Assembly: GCF_000466965.1 (NCBI RefSeq)
Contig: NZ_BATB01000029.1
Span: 1 to 43,887 of the forward strand
Source of the DNA: Limimaricola cinnabarinus LL-001
GTDB taxonomy: Bacteria; Pseudomonadota; Alphaproteobacteria; Rhodobacterales; Rhodobacteraceae
Length of the DNA: 43,887 nt
Direction of reading: 5' to 3'
Below the pieces are notes generated by a model that saw only the letters and a program-made list of their open reading frames with translations, did not search any database and was not told where the DNA came from. Below are positions 10,184-18,204 of the stretch, one piece after another. The first letter of the stretch is position 1; every line of letters starts with the position of its first letter. A program made the position numbers and the translations under genes.

Positions 10184-11449
10184 TCAGCCCGCGGAGGCAG
10201 TTTCCTTCTTCGCGCCGTCGGCGTGGATCATCAGCGGCTTGCCGTCGCCGACCGCCTCCTCGTTGACCACCACCTCGGTGACGCTTTCAAGGCTCGGCAA
10301 TTCGAACATCGTGTCGAGCAGGATGCCCTCCATGATCGAGCGCAGGCCGCGCGCGCCGGTCTTGCGTTCGATCGCCTTGCGCGAGATCGCCTTGAGCGCA
10401 TCCTCGGTGAAGGTGAGCTTGGTATCCTCGATGTCGAACAGGCGCTGGTACTGCTTGACCAGCGCGTTCTTGGGCTGGGTCAGGATGGTGACCAGCGCCT
10501 CTTCGTCGAGATCGGTCAGCGTCGCGATCACCGGCAGGCGGCCGACGAATTCGGGGATCAGGCCGAACTTGAGCAAATCCTCAGGCTCCAGATCGCCGAA
10601 GATCTCACCGATGCCACGATCGTCCTGACCGCGCACATCGGCGTTGAAGCCCATGGCCGATCCCTTGCCGCGCTGCGCGATGATCTTGTCGAGACCGGCG
10701 AAGGCGCCACCGCAGATGAACAGGATGTTGGTGGTGTCGACCTGCAGGAACTCCTGCTGCGGATGCTTGCGCCCGCCCTGCGGCGGCACGGAGGCCACGG
10801 TGCCCTCCATGATCTTCAAAAGGGCCTGCTGCACCCCCTCGCCCGAAACGTCGCGGGTGATCGAGGGGTTGTCGGACTTGCGGGTGATCTTGTCGACTTC
10901 GTCGATATAGACGATGCCGCGCTGCGCCCGCTCGACGTTGTACTCAGAGGCCTGAAGCAGCTTGAGGATGATGTTCTCGACATCCTCGCCGACATAGCCC
11001 GCCTCGGTCAACGTCGTCGCGTCCGCCATGGTGAAGGGCACATCAAGGATACGGGCCAGCGTCTGCGCGAGCAGCGTCTTGCCGCAACCGGTCGGGCCGA
11101 TCAGCATTATGTTGGATTTCGACAGCTCGATGTCGCTGGCCTTGGCCGCGTGGTTGAGCCGCTTGTAGTGGTTGTGGACTGCGACCGAGAGCACGCGCTT
11201 GGCATGCATCTGGCCGATCACGTAGTCGTCGAGCACGTCGCAGATCTCGCGCGGCGTCGGAACGCCCTCGGCGGATTTCAGGCCGGAGCCCTTGGTCTCT
11301 TCGCGGATGATGTCCATGCACAGCTCGACGCATTCGTCGCAGATGAACACGGTCGGTCCCGCGATGAGCTTGCGCACCTCGTGCTGGCTCTTTCCGCAAA
11401 AGCTGCAGTAGAGCGTGTTCTTGCTGTCGCCGCCGGACGTGCTTGCCAT
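10184..11449 (-). CDS. clpX: ATP-dependent Clp protease ATP-binding subunit ClpX
   Basis: AAA+ unfoldase that feeds substrates to ClpP. It has 421 residues from the ATG at 11449, preceded by a G-rich ribosome-binding site. The N-terminal zinc-binding domain has Cys15, Cys18, Cys37 and Cys40. Walker A is GPTGCGKT (118-125), and Walker B lies in [10 protein letters not shown]. The sensor/pore segments GYVGEDVEN and the C-terminal [15 protein letters not shown] are typical. It follows clpP after a 144-nt gap that holds a hairpin, so it can be expressed both with clpP and from its own promoter. Confidence 0.96.
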   Translation of the reverse strand: MASTSGGDSKNTLYCSFCGKSQHEVRKLIAGPTVFICDECVELCMDIIREETKGSGLKSAEGVPTPREICDVLDDYVIGQMHAKRVLSVAVHNHYKRLNHAAKASDIELSKSNIMLIGPTGCGKTLLAQTLARILDVPFTMADATTLTEAGYVGEDVENIILKLLQASEYNVERAQRGIVYIDEVDKITRKSDNPSITRDVSGEGVQQALLKIMEGTVASVPPQGGRKHPQQEFLQVDTTNILFICGGAFAGLDKIIAQRGKGSAMGFNADVRGQDDRGIGEIFGDLEPEDLLKFGLIPEFVGRLPVIATLTDLDEEALVTILTQPKNALVKQYQRLFDIEDTKLTFTEDALKAISRKAIERKTGARGLRSIMEGILLDTMFELPSLESVTEVVVNEEAVGDGKPLMIHADGAKKETASAG

Positions 11450-11489
11450 ATCGAACCCCCGGGCCATCGGCCCTGCTTTATCTCTCGGT

Positions 11490-11515
11490 CTGCCCTTGCT
11501 TGAACGATAGGGCAG
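11490..11515. promoter_or_regulatory. Inverted repeat upstream of clpX
   Basis: CTGCCCT (11490-11496) and AGGGCAG (11509-11515) form a perfect 7-bp inverted repeat with a 12-nt spacer, 41 nt upstream of the clpX start. It could be an operator or a leader hairpin. No regulator can be named. Confidence 0.35.
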
Positions 11516-11558
11516 CCATTTCGTGGCCACAACGCCAAAATCCCGGCGCGGCGGTGAC

Positions 11559-11584
11559 GGTCACCCCCTGCCGAGGGGATGACC
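11559..11584 (-). terminator. Stem-loop between clpP and clpX
   Basis: GGTCA (11559-11563) plus CCCC (65-68) pair with GGGG (75-78) plus TGACC (11580-11584), with one C/A mismatch and a 6-nt loop. It begins 9 nt downstream of the clpP stop. It lacks a T-run, so it may be a partial terminator or an RNA-stabilising hairpin that sets the clpP:clpX ratio. Confidence 0.5.
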
Positions 11585-11593
11585 GGCGCCGGA

Positions 11594-12235
11594 TCAACCG
11601 GCGGTGTTGGGCGTCTTGTCGTCGCCTTGCGACCGGCTGGTCAGGATCTCGTCGATCAGGCCCCAGTCGCGCGCCTCGGTCGGCGACATGAAGTTGTCGC
11701 GCTCCAGAGCGGCCTCGACCTTTTCGAGGGGCTGGCCGGTGTGGTGCACATAGATCTCGTTGAGCCGGTTCTTGAGCTTCTGCGTTTCGGCGGCGTGGAT
11801 CATGATGTCCGTCGCCTGCCCCTGATAGCCGCCAGAGGGCTGGTGTACCATGACACGGGAGTTGGGTAGCGAGAAACGCATGCCCTTTTCGCCAGCAGTG
11901 AGCAGGAGTGAGCCCATCGAGGCTGCCTGCCCGATCACCAGGGTCGAGACCTTGGGCCGGATGTATTGCATGGTGTCGTAGATCGACAGGCCGGAGGTGA
12001 CGACACCACCGGGGCTGTTGATATACATCGAGATCTCTTTTTTCGGGTTCTCGGCCTCGAGGTGCAGGAGCTGCGCGACGATGAGCTGGCTCATGCCGTC
12101 ATGCACCGGGCCGTTCACGAAGATCACGCGCTCTTTGAGCAGCCGCGAGAAGATGTCATAGGCGCGCTCGCCCCGGCTGGTCTGTTCGACCACCATCGGC
12201 ACGAGGTTCATGTAGGTCTCAACGGGATCGTGCAT
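11594..12235 (-). CDS. clpP: ATP-dependent Clp protease proteolytic subunit ClpP
   Basis: Serine peptidase, 213 residues, forming the barrel that works with ClpX. The catalytic triad is visible as Ser106 (GQAASMGS), His131 (VMVHQPSGG) and Asp180 (LERDNFMSP). The N-terminus [19 protein letters not shown] is close to other alphaproteobacterial ClpP. It lies upstream of clpX on the same strand in the usual order. The trigger factor gene, often nearby in other bacteria, is not here. Confidence 0.96.
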   Translation of the reverse strand: MHDPVETYMNLVPMVVEQTSRGERAYDIFSRLLKERVIFVNGPVHDGMSQLIVAQLLHLEAENPKKEISMYINSPGGVVTSGLSIYDTMQYIRPKVSTLVIGQAASMGSLLLTAGEKGMRFSLPNSRVMVHQPSGGYQGQATDIMIHAAETQKLKNRLNEIYVHHTGQPLEKVEAALERDNFMSPTEARDWGLIDEILTSRSQGDDKTPNTAG

Positions 12236-12326
12236 CTGCTCTGCCTTTTCGGGAACGCTTGCGTCTCATGCGGATCTTGTCCTGACAGAGTCTTAGTGGT
12301 CCGCTCCGGGGGTTTCAACTGCACCT

Positions 12327-12350
12327 CCCTTCCGGCGTCCCCCGGAAGGG
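12327..12350 (-). terminator. Perfect stem-loop downstream of the small membrane ORF
   Basis: CCCTTCCGG (12327-12335), loop CGTCCC, CCGGAAGGG (12342-12350). It is the second of two tandem hairpins met by transcripts leaving the minus-strand GSR operon. No T-run is seen. It could also sit in the 5' region of clpP if the clpP promoter is further upstream. Confidence 0.55.
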
Positions 12351-12391
12351 GCCGCTCGCCACACCCCGGCAGAAGGGGTCTCGCGAGCGGC
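12351..12391 (-). terminator. Two-part stem-loop downstream of the small membrane ORF
   Basis: An outer stem GCCGCTCGC (12351-12359) pairs perfectly with GCGAGCGGC (12383-12391). An inner stem ACCCC (12363-12367) pairs with GGGGT (12375-12379). It starts about 50 nt past the small ORF stop and directly abuts another hairpin. The likely role is to end the GSR operon transcript. Confidence 0.55.
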
Positions 12392-12443
12392 GCCCGTGAC
12401 CGTCCGGCAGCGAAACGGCCATGGTCCTCGTGCGCCCTGCACC

Positions 12444-12530
12444 TTAGTCGTCTCCGCCCGTAAGCAGAAATATCAGGAACGCGACCACCACCAGACCTGC
12501 AAGGGCGGCCACCATCGTGGCGATGGTCAT
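12444..12530 (-). CDS. 28-residue single-span membrane protein in the stress locus
   Basis: A short frame starting MTIATMVAALAG and ending FLLTGGDD, with one hydrophobic span over about residues 4-24 and an acidic tail. It is likely to insert in the inner membrane with the acidic C-terminus at one face. A GAGGA sequence sits 5 nt before the ATG at 12530. A sequence matching the alphaproteobacterial EcfG promoter consensus lies 34 nt upstream of the start, and tandem hairpins follow the stop. I do not recognise a family, and such genes are usually missed by gene finders. The combination of ribosome-binding site, promoter and hydrophobic character makes a real gene likely but not proven. Confidence 0.55.
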   Translation of the reverse strand: MTIATMVAALAGLVVVAFLIFLLTGGDD

Positions 12531-12563
12531 GGCGTCCTCATGGGTCGTGTCGTGTCAGGCTGA

Positions 12564-12588
12564 AACGCACGCGTCGGTGCGAGGTTCC
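12564..12588 (-). promoter_or_regulatory. EcfG-type promoter for the small membrane ORF
   Basis: On the minus strand GGAAC (12588-12584) is followed after exactly 16 nt by CGTT (12567-12564). This is a full match to the known sigma-EcfG consensus of alphaproteobacteria. Transcription would start near 12557, about 27 nt before the ATG at 12530. Confidence 0.6.
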
Positions 12589-12602
12589 GCCGCGTTGCGG
12601 CG
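12588..12602 (-). other. Short stem-loop just after the phospholipase D family gene
   Basis: CGCCGC (12588-12593), loop GTT, GCGGCG (12597-12602). It lies 3 nt past the corrected stop of the phospholipase D family gene and abuts the EcfG-type promoter. It could reduce read-through. Confidence 0.35.
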
Positions 12603-12604
12603 TG

Positions 12605-14283
12605 TCAGACCATCGCCTCGGGCACACCCGGCAGGTTGCGCCCCAATCGCCAGGCCGGTCGCAGCGGATAGGGCAACAAGAACCCCTTGCGCAGCTCGGG
12701 CACTTCGGCGCGATCAGCATGGACCATGCCGCGCCAGCGTGCCACCAGCGCGCGGCCGCTTTCGCCCTCGCGCGGGAGGCGTCGGGGCCCATCCAGTGCG
12801 ACATGCAGGCCTCCATCAGCGGCATCACCTCGACCCCCGACGACAGCCGCACCCCCGCCTCGGTGTCCCAATGCATGGAGCGGCCATTGAGGTTGGCCGA
12901 GGAAACGATGGCATCCCTGCCGTCGGCGATGGTGACCTTGGCATGCACATAGATGATGGGCGCGCGCCAGATCCGCGCACGCGGTCCGCGGTCTTCCTTG
13001 GTGGCGCGCCTTGGCGCGGCGGGCGACACGATCAGGGCCCGATCGCCGAAGGCGCGGGCGATCTTGCGCACGCAGCGCGCCTGGAGGTAGTCGCCGTAAC
13101 GGGCATCGACTCCGGCCGCGGAAAAGGCCGCGTCCTCGGGGGCGGCAGGAAGCACGAGGACGAGGCCGAGATCGGGCTGCGCATGCGCCGCGCGGGCCAA
13201 TTCGCGCGCCAGATCGCGGTCGCGCATGAACTGCGTCTCGATATAGAGAAGGTCGCGCGCGCCCGAAAAGACGTTGCGCTGCGCATCGAAAATTTCGGAC
13301 ACCTTGCGCTCGGGCGACATACGCAGCACGGCGGGGCTGCGATGCGCCGACAGCGTGCGAATAACGCGGCCCGTGGGCTCGGGCGTACCGCCTGAGTTCA
13401 CCGCGAGATAGCTGTCGAGATGCCGGTGTGCATCCGCCACCGCCGAGCCGCCCATGAGCAGCTGCACGTCGTGCCATGTCTCCTGCGCGGGCCGGTCGTG
13501 CCGCAGCGTGTCGTAGCGGCGGTCGTCGAGATCGAGCCCGCCGATATAGAGCCAGCGGTCATCGAATATGGCCAGCTTTTGGTGATGCGTGGCGAGGTAC
13601 AGCTCAGGGATCGGCCAGCGCTTGGCCACCAGCTGCCCGCCGCGATAGGCCAAATGCCCTTCGAGGCCGGGCCTGAGGCGCAGCATCTCCTCGCGCTCCT
13701 CCTCGGGCAGCGCGCCGATCTGCCGCGCGGTGTCGCGCAGCCTGCTCCAGGTCTGGTACCATAGGAGCGCGCGCGGCACGGCCCCCACTCGTGCGGGGTG
13801 CATCGCCGCCCGCAGCTTGAGCCGTTCGGGATGGCCCGAGGCCTCGCCTGCCGCAATCAACCCGCGCATCGCGTCCCAAGTCATCGCATGCATCGCGTTG
13901 ACCGCGATCGGATCGAAATCGGTGATGGCGATCTCGACCTCAAGCCCTTCGCGCAGCTTGTGCGCGATCAGGTCGAACCAGATCTCACCGATTTTGCGGG
14001 CGCTCTCCGAATGCAGCTGCGTGAAGGGATCAAACACCCGGAACGACATGCGCACCCGTTTGGTGGCCTCAAGAAAGCACCGCTCGAACACCGGGTAGGC
14101 CTGCTCCGCGGTGATCAGCGGCATCGGCACCTCCGGGTCGTCCGGCAGGACCGGGTCGGGCAAGGCCTCGCGACCCCAGCGCGCATGCGCGGGATCGTTC
14201 TCGGCATAGTCCGTGTCGGTCTTGGAGGTGCCGCGCCGCTCGCGCAGCGGGAACCCCATGCCGTCTTGTCTGCCGCGCGTCAT
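12605..14283 (-). CDS. Phospholipase D / cardiolipin synthase-like protein (frameshifted)
   Basis: Member of the phospholipase D superfamily with two HKD motifs: His234/Lys236/Asp241 in HHQKLAIFDD and His447/Lys449/Asp454 in YVHAKVTIAD, followed by SSANLNGRSMHWDTE. Such enzymes hydrolyse phosphodiesters or transfer phosphatidyl groups. The frame breaks near 12776, where one C seems lost in CCTCCCGCGCG; the restored C-terminus ends with RKGFLLPYPLRPAWRLG and PGVPEAMV, giving about 559 residues. The uncorrected frame runs on to 12538 with a Cys-rich, unlikely tail. It has no signal peptide. Its ATG overlaps the kinase stop (TGATG), so it is the last coupled gene of the GSR operon. Exact substrate unknown. 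Confidence 0.85.
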
Positions 14284-16034
14284 CAGTAATCCTGTGGGTC
14301 ATATTGCATTTCCCGAACCGGGAACCGGGTCGAGAGCTTGTAGACCCCCAACTCATGCCGGGTTTCGCTGGGTCCACCGAGCTGTGCCGCAAAGGCCTGA
14401 ATGAGGTTGGTCCCGAGGCCTTGGGCCCGCGGGCGCATGGTGGTGGCATCTCCGTTTTCGGTGGCGGCGGAGTTGGCGATCTCCAGACATACCATATCCT
14501 CGGCCTCGCGGCGAAGCGAGACCGCGACCCAAGGCTTGCCGTTCTCGCCGGGAGCCGCGTTGCTCAGCGCATTGGCGAGTGCCTCGGAGGTGAGCAAGGA
14601 CAGCGGTACGGCCTGATCGGGCAGAAGTTCCAGATCCTCGAGGTCGAGCTTGGTTTCGAGATCCGTTCCTGCTCCGGAGGCGACGCTTTGCTGTGCCACG
14701 ATCTCGCGCAGCAGCCGAGCGGCATTGACCCGGCCCACATCCTGGCTCTCGTAGAGCGTGCGGTGAATCGTCGCGAGGCCAAGCACCCGATCCTGAAGCC
14801 GACTCAAAATCTCGCGGGTCGTGGCGTCCGGCGTGCGTCGCATCTGCATCGACATGATCGAGGAGATAAGCTGCAGGTTGTTCTTGACCCGGTGGTGCAC
14901 CTCCTTGAGCAGGATGCCGCGCTCGCGTAGCTGGTCCTCGACCCGAGCCTCGTCCTGCAGGATATTGCCCGCCATCTGCACGAACTCGCCCTCGATCTCG
15001 CGCAGTTCGCGCGACATATCGCCCGTGCTGGCCTGTGCTGGTAGCTGCCGGTTGGCACCGAACCGCCGCATGGATCGGCCCAGATTGCGGACATGGCGGA
15101 TCACCAGCCGATGAATCGCGTAATAGGCCACCAGCAGGCTCGCGGCCCACATCAGGATCGGAAACAGGCTGGGCAGGAGCGGCGACGCGAACCCCTCGGA
15201 GGCGGGCCAGATCCCCAAGGCAAAGACCGCCCCCGTCACCAGCGGCGTCACCGCATAGACAAGTCGTTCCCCATCAGGCGACAGACCGGCAGTGGCGGTC
15301 GGGCGCAGACCGGTCTGCGACGACAGATCGAAATCCTCGGGCAGCAGCGTCTCGAGCGGCCGATCCGGGTTCTGCAGGGTCAGGCGCTCGCCCAACTCGT
15401 TGTAGGTCACGAGCTGGATCGGGCGGCGCTCGGCCGCGATCAGTCCGGCGGGGGCGGCGATGCGTCGCTGCGGGATGGCGAGCTGCACGTATCCCATGAA
15501 CTGCCCGTTCTCCTCGATCGGGCTTGCCACGTTGATCACCGGCTCATCCGCGATCTCGGGCCGTTGGCTCAGAGTGACGATGGTCGAAGGCGTCACCGAC
15601 ATCTGCTTCCAGATGCCGGTGTCGCGCATGTCGAGCGGCTGTGCGAGCGAGGAGCAGCGCATGGTGCCGTCGGAATCAACCAAACCGATCATCGCATAGA
15701 GCCTGCGCCCCTCAATGTAGCGGTTGAGGTAGCTCGAACAGCTTGTTGGATCGTCAAGTTCGTCGATGACCACGCCAAGCGCTTCGGCCACGCCGAAGGC
15801 GCGCTCGATGGTCTGTTCCACCGGCGCGCCGGCCTGCGCGGTAAGCGCAAGCAAGGAAAGTTCGGACCGCCGCAATGTCTCACGCTGAAACTCGGCGGTT
15901 TGATAAATCGCAATCAGTCCGATGGGCATAAGCGCGATAGTCAGGAAAGCGACCACGCGCAGCACCAGCCCATGCGCGCTGAACCAGCCGCCGGCTTGCG
16001 CCGTCCGGTCCCGCTCCCCTGTCGTGTCCGTCAC
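14283..16034 (-). CDS. HisKA_2-type sensor histidine kinase of the general stress response
   Basis: Membrane sensor kinase, 583 residues. A first membrane span covers about residues 24-45, a periplasmic sensing region 46-288, and a second span 289-307. A cytoplasmic HAMP-like helix follows, then the HisKA_2 phosphoacceptor helix with LLKEVHHRVKNNLQLISSIM (phospho-His at 380/381), and an HATPase domain with EALANALSNA and the G-box QGLGTNLIQAFAAQLGG. HisKA_2/HWE kinases are the known phosphodonors for PhyR. The gene start overlaps the ecfG stop by 4 nt, so it is in the nepR-ecfG operon, strongly suggesting that it phosphorylates PhyR. The stimulus is unknown. Confidence 0.88.
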   Translation of the reverse strand: MTDTTGERDRTAQAGGWFSAHGLVLRVVAFLTIALMPIGLIAIYQTAEFQRETLRRSELSLLALTAQAGAPVEQTIERAFGVAEALGVVIDELDDPTSCSSYLNRYIEGRRLYAMIGLVDSDGTMRCSSLAQPLDMRDTGIWKQMSVTPSTIVTLSQRPEIADEPVINVASPIEENGQFMGYVQLAIPQRRIAAPAGLIAAERRPIQLVTYNELGERLTLQNPDRPLETLLPEDFDLSSQTGLRPTATAGLSPDGERLVYAVTPLVTGAVFALGIWPASEGFASPLLPSLFPILMWAASLLVAYYAIHRLVIRHVRNLGRSMRRFGANRQLPAQASTGDMSRELREIEGEFVQMAGNILQDEARVEDQLRERGILLKEVHHRVKNNLQLISSIMSMQMRRTPDATTREILSRLQDRVLGLATIHRTLYESQDVGRVNAARLLREIVAQQSVASGAGTDLETKLDLEDLELLPDQAVPLSLLTSEALANALSNAAPGENGKPWVAVSLRREAEDMVCLEIANSAATENGDATTMRPRAQGLGTNLIQAFAAQLGGPSETRHELGVYKLSTRFPVREMQYDPQDY

Positions 16035-16588
16035 AAGTGAGGCCCGCCTTGTGCCGCCAGAACGGCCATGGTCGCCTCGTCCGTCATGCTGAGATTGTCG
16101 CCCTCATCGAGATGCAACAACTCGGCCAAACGTACGCGCGCGCGGTTGGCCCGGCTCTTGATCGTGCCGATCGCCACGCCGCACATTCCCGCAGCCTCCT
16201 CGTAGGAAAAGCCCGAAGCCCCCACCAGAGCCAACGCCTCGCGCTGCTCGTCGGGAAGCTGCGCGAAGGCCCGCAGGAAGTCGTTCATCTGCAGACGGCC
16301 GTCATGCGCAGGTTTCTCCGCAAGGCTCGCCGTGAACACGCCATCGACATCCGCCACCTCGCGCTGTGCCTTGCGGCGGCCCGAGTAGAAGGTGTTGCGC
16401 AAAATGGTGAACAACCACGCCCGCAGGTTCGTGCCCGGCTTGAACTTGTCGAAATTGGTCCACGCCTTGACCACCGTGTCCTGCACGAGGTCATCGGCCT
16501 GGGCGCCATTACGCGTCAGCGACAGCGCAAAGGCCCGCATGGCCGGGAGGTGCCCGACCAGTTCATCTCTCGGATCCTGATGGCTCAT
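16031..16588 (-). CDS. ecfG: General stress response ECF sigma factor EcfG
   Basis: RNA polymerase sigma factor, 185 residues, of the ECF15/EcfG group. The sigma-2 region is FALSLTRNGAQADDLVQDTV with KAWTNFDKFKPGTNLRAWLF, and the sigma-4 helix-turn-helix is SYEEAAGMCGVAIGTIKSRA. NepR holds it inactive until phospho-PhyR takes NepR away. It begins 1 nt after the nepR stop. Its own likely targets in the window include phyR and the small membrane ORF. Confidence 0.93.
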   Translation of the reverse strand: MSHQDPRDELVGHLPAMRAFALSLTRNGAQADDLVQDTVVKAWTNFDKFKPGTNLRAWLFTILRNTFYSGRRKAQREVADVDGVFTASLAEKPAHDGRLQMNDFLRAFAQLPDEQREALALVGASGFSYEEAAGMCGVAIGTIKSRANRARVRLAELLHLDEGDNLSMTDEATMAVLAAQGGPHL

Positions 16589-16589
16589 T

Positions 16590-16805
16590 CTAGCCCCTGC
16601 CCACCTTGCCTACATGCGCCGATTCCCGGTCCGGCTCTGGCTGGCTGGTCTCGGACGATGCGTTCGCCGCACCCTCACCGGATCGCAGCTTCGCCAGAAG
16701 GTCCGTGAACCTGTCCGGTAGCGCCTCATCGGTGAGCTGCTGGAACGCACGTTTGAGGTGGGCGTCAATATCGCCGCGCGCGTTCCCTTGGTCCCGCTGT
16801 GTCAT
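16590..16805 (-). CDS. nepR: Anti-sigma factor NepR
   Basis: Small anti-sigma protein of 71 residues that binds EcfG. The conserved NepR core is visible as LKRAFQQLTDEALPDRFTDL followed by LAKLR (about residues 17-41). The acidic and Ser-rich tail is variable. It is the first gene of the nepR-ecfG-kinase-phospholipase operon and divergent from phyR, the standard GSR arrangement. Confidence 0.9.
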   Translation of the reverse strand: MTQRDQGNARGDIDAHLKRAFQQLTDEALPDRFTDLLAKLRSGEGAANASSETSQPEPDRESAHVGKVGRG

Positions 16806-16859
16806 TCCCGCTTATACCCTCGTCATTTTCGGCAGCCTCGCATAGCATGACTGCATCAT

Positions 16860-16885
16860 GGAACCACAATGCCGATGGCAGCGTT
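16860..16885 (+). promoter_or_regulatory. EcfG-type promoter of phyR
   Basis: GGAAC (16860-16864), 17-nt spacer, CGTT (16882-16885). This exactly matches the sigma-EcfG consensus. It lies 37 nt upstream of the phyR ATG and would give positive feedback in the stress response. Confidence 0.75.
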
Positions 16886-16892
16886 CGGTTCC
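16868..16892 (-). promoter_or_regulatory. Possible EcfG-type promoter of nepR-ecfG, overlapping the phyR promoter
   Basis: On the minus strand GGAAC (16892-16888) is followed after 16 nt by CATT (16871-16868), one base off the CGTT -10 element. It faces nepR, whose ATG is at 16805, and its elements interleave with the phyR promoter. The -10 mismatch makes it a weaker call. Confidence 0.4.
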
Positions 16893-16922
16893 AGAAAAAA
16901 TGAATTTGGGGACTCTCAGCCG

Positions 16923-17735
16923 ATGACGACAACCACCACCGCACCCGACCTCGCCACGGTGATCGGGCACGAGCTGCCCTATCTGCGCCGCTATGCGCGG
17001 GCGCTGACAGGAAGCCAGGACAGCGGTGATACCTACGCCGCAGCCACCCTTGAGGCGATTCTCGAGGATCGCTCGGTCTTCGATACCGACTCATCCCCGC
17101 GGACGGCGCTGTTCCGGGTCTTTCACCTGATCTGGCAAAGCTCCGGCGCCCCGGTCTCCGGTGACGAGAGCGGTCTTGCCGCCGCGGCGCAGGCACATCT
17201 GGCCAAGCTGACCCCGAACACCCGTGAAGCCCTCCTGCTCAATACCATCGAAGACTTCTCCACCGCGGAGATCGCCGACATCATGCAGACCGACGTGGAC
17301 GAGGTCGAGCATCTCGTGAAGATCGCGCGTCAGGAGATGGAAGACAGCATTTCGGGCCGCATCCTCGTGATCGAGGACGAGGCGATCATCGCCATGGACC
17401 TGCAATCGATCGTTTCAGACATGGGCCATGCCATCACCGGTGTTGCGCGCACCCGCAACGATGCCGTGCGCCTCGCCCAGCAGGAAAAGCCCGATCTCGT
17501 TTTGGCCGACATCCAGCTCGCCGACAATTCCTCGGGCATCGACGCGGTGCGCGACATTCTCGAAGCGCATGGCAACCTGCCGGTGATCTTCATCACCGCC
17601 TTCCCCGAACGCCTGCTCACGGGCGAGCGTCCCGAGCCGGCCTTCCTGATCTCCAAGCCTTACGGCGAGGAACAGGTGCGCTCCGCAGTGAGCCAGGCGA
17701 TGTTCTTCTCTTCGACCGGCCCACTGCACGGCTGA
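16923..17735 (+). CDS. phyR: General stress response regulator PhyR
   Basis: Anti-anti-sigma response regulator, 270 residues. Residues 1-140 form the sigma-like domain that mimics EcfG and binds NepR; residues 146-262 form the receiver domain. The acidic pair is in VIEDE (149-153), the phosphoacceptor is Asp196 in DLVLADIQLA, Thr225 sits in the FITAFPERLL signature of the PhyR (FAT GUY) receivers, and the conserved lysine is Lys245. The ATG at 16923 is chosen because the frame upstream has the promoter in it and a GGGGAC site lies just before. Divergent from nepR. Confidence 0.94.
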   Translation: MTTTTTAPDLATVIGHELPYLRRYARALTGSQDSGDTYAAATLEAILEDRSVFDTDSSPRTALFRVFHLIWQSSGAPVSGDESGLAAAAQAHLAKLTPNTREALLLNTIEDFSTAEIADIMQTDVDEVEHLVKIARQEMEDSISGRILVIEDEAIIAMDLQSIVSDMGHAITGVARTRNDAVRLAQQEKPDLVLADIQLADNSSGIDAVRDILEAHGNLPVIFITAFPERLLTGERPEPAFLISKPYGEEQVRSAVSQAMFFSSTGPLHG

Positions 17736-17748
17736 GTTCCGACATGCT

Positions 17749-17770
17749 CCCCGCCGCTCAGGCGGCGGGG
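17749..17770. terminator. Bidirectional terminator between phyR and the degenerate receiver gene
   Basis: A perfect 9-bp stem: CCCCGCCGC (17749-17757), loop TCAG, GCGGCGGGG (17762-17770). It starts 13 nt after the phyR stop, and the stop codon of the convergent gene lies in the loop. It should serve both directions. Confidence 0.7.
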
Positions 17771-18111
17771 GCCACCAATGCCTGAACGTGGCGGCGAACC
17801 GCCTCCGGCACGATCGGTCTCGGCTCGATGAACCATCCCGGCGCGAGCGGACCAGGAGGCGTCACCCGATCGGTTATCACCACCCGCTTCACCCCCTGCC
17901 TGAGCGCTTCATGCGCAAAAAGTCTGGCGCGCTGCTCGGCCTCCACACCGACGAAGGCGAGATCGGCCGTTTCCAAAGCCCCCAGAAAAGCGTTCATCTG
18001 CGGTAGGCCGCGCAGGATGTGCACGGCGACGTCGGGGCGGCATTCGCTGATGATCTCCATTAAGTCCTGCGCCACAAGCGGGACGCGCTCGACGATCAGT
18101 ACGTTCATCAT
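17758..18111 (-). CDS. Degenerate receiver-domain protein
   Basis: A 117-residue single-domain protein with a receiver-like layout. The first strand MNVLIVERVPLVAQDLMEII resembles LIVEDEPLVA receivers but has Arg-Val in place of the second acidic residue. The third strand ADLAFVGVE has Gly where the phosphoacceptor Asp should be. The threonine of the fourth strand (VVITDR) is kept. The protein is therefore unlikely to be phosphorylated. The start at 18111 (or 18108) matches the domain; the longer upstream frame overlaps the divergent regulator gene. It converges on phyR. A function in binding a kinase or another regulator can only be guessed. Confidence 0.7.
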   Translation of the reverse strand: MMNVLIVERVPLVAQDLMEIISECRPDVAVHILRGLPQMNAFLGALETADLAFVGVEAEQRARLFAHEALRQGVKRVVITDRVTPPGPLAPGWFIEPRPIVPEAVRRHVQALVAPAA

Positions 18112-18150
18112 TCCAATACCTTGTTTCCGAGCCGACAATCGGCCCCACAT

Positions 18151-18175
18151 GGAACATTCCGAACGACCTCGCATT
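18151..18175 (+). promoter_or_regulatory. Weak EcfG-like promoter before the Crp/Fnr gene
   Basis: GGAAC (18151-18155), 16-nt spacer, CATT (18172-18175), 30 nt upstream of the ATG at 18205. The -35 is exact, the -10 is one base off. It is a candidate only. Confidence 0.3.
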
Positions 18176-18204
18176 AAACTACGACATAGTGACAGCGAGT
18201 TCCG

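Noticed and set aside
13982..14003. Other GGAAC sequences in the window, for example in the phospholipase D gene and in pqiB
   Set aside because: They lie inside coding regions or lack CGTT at the right spacing.
18156..18160. GGAAT on the minus strand as a second EcfG -35 facing the degenerate receiver gene
   Set aside because: The -35 is off consensus and no CGTT-like -10 is present at 16-17 nt.
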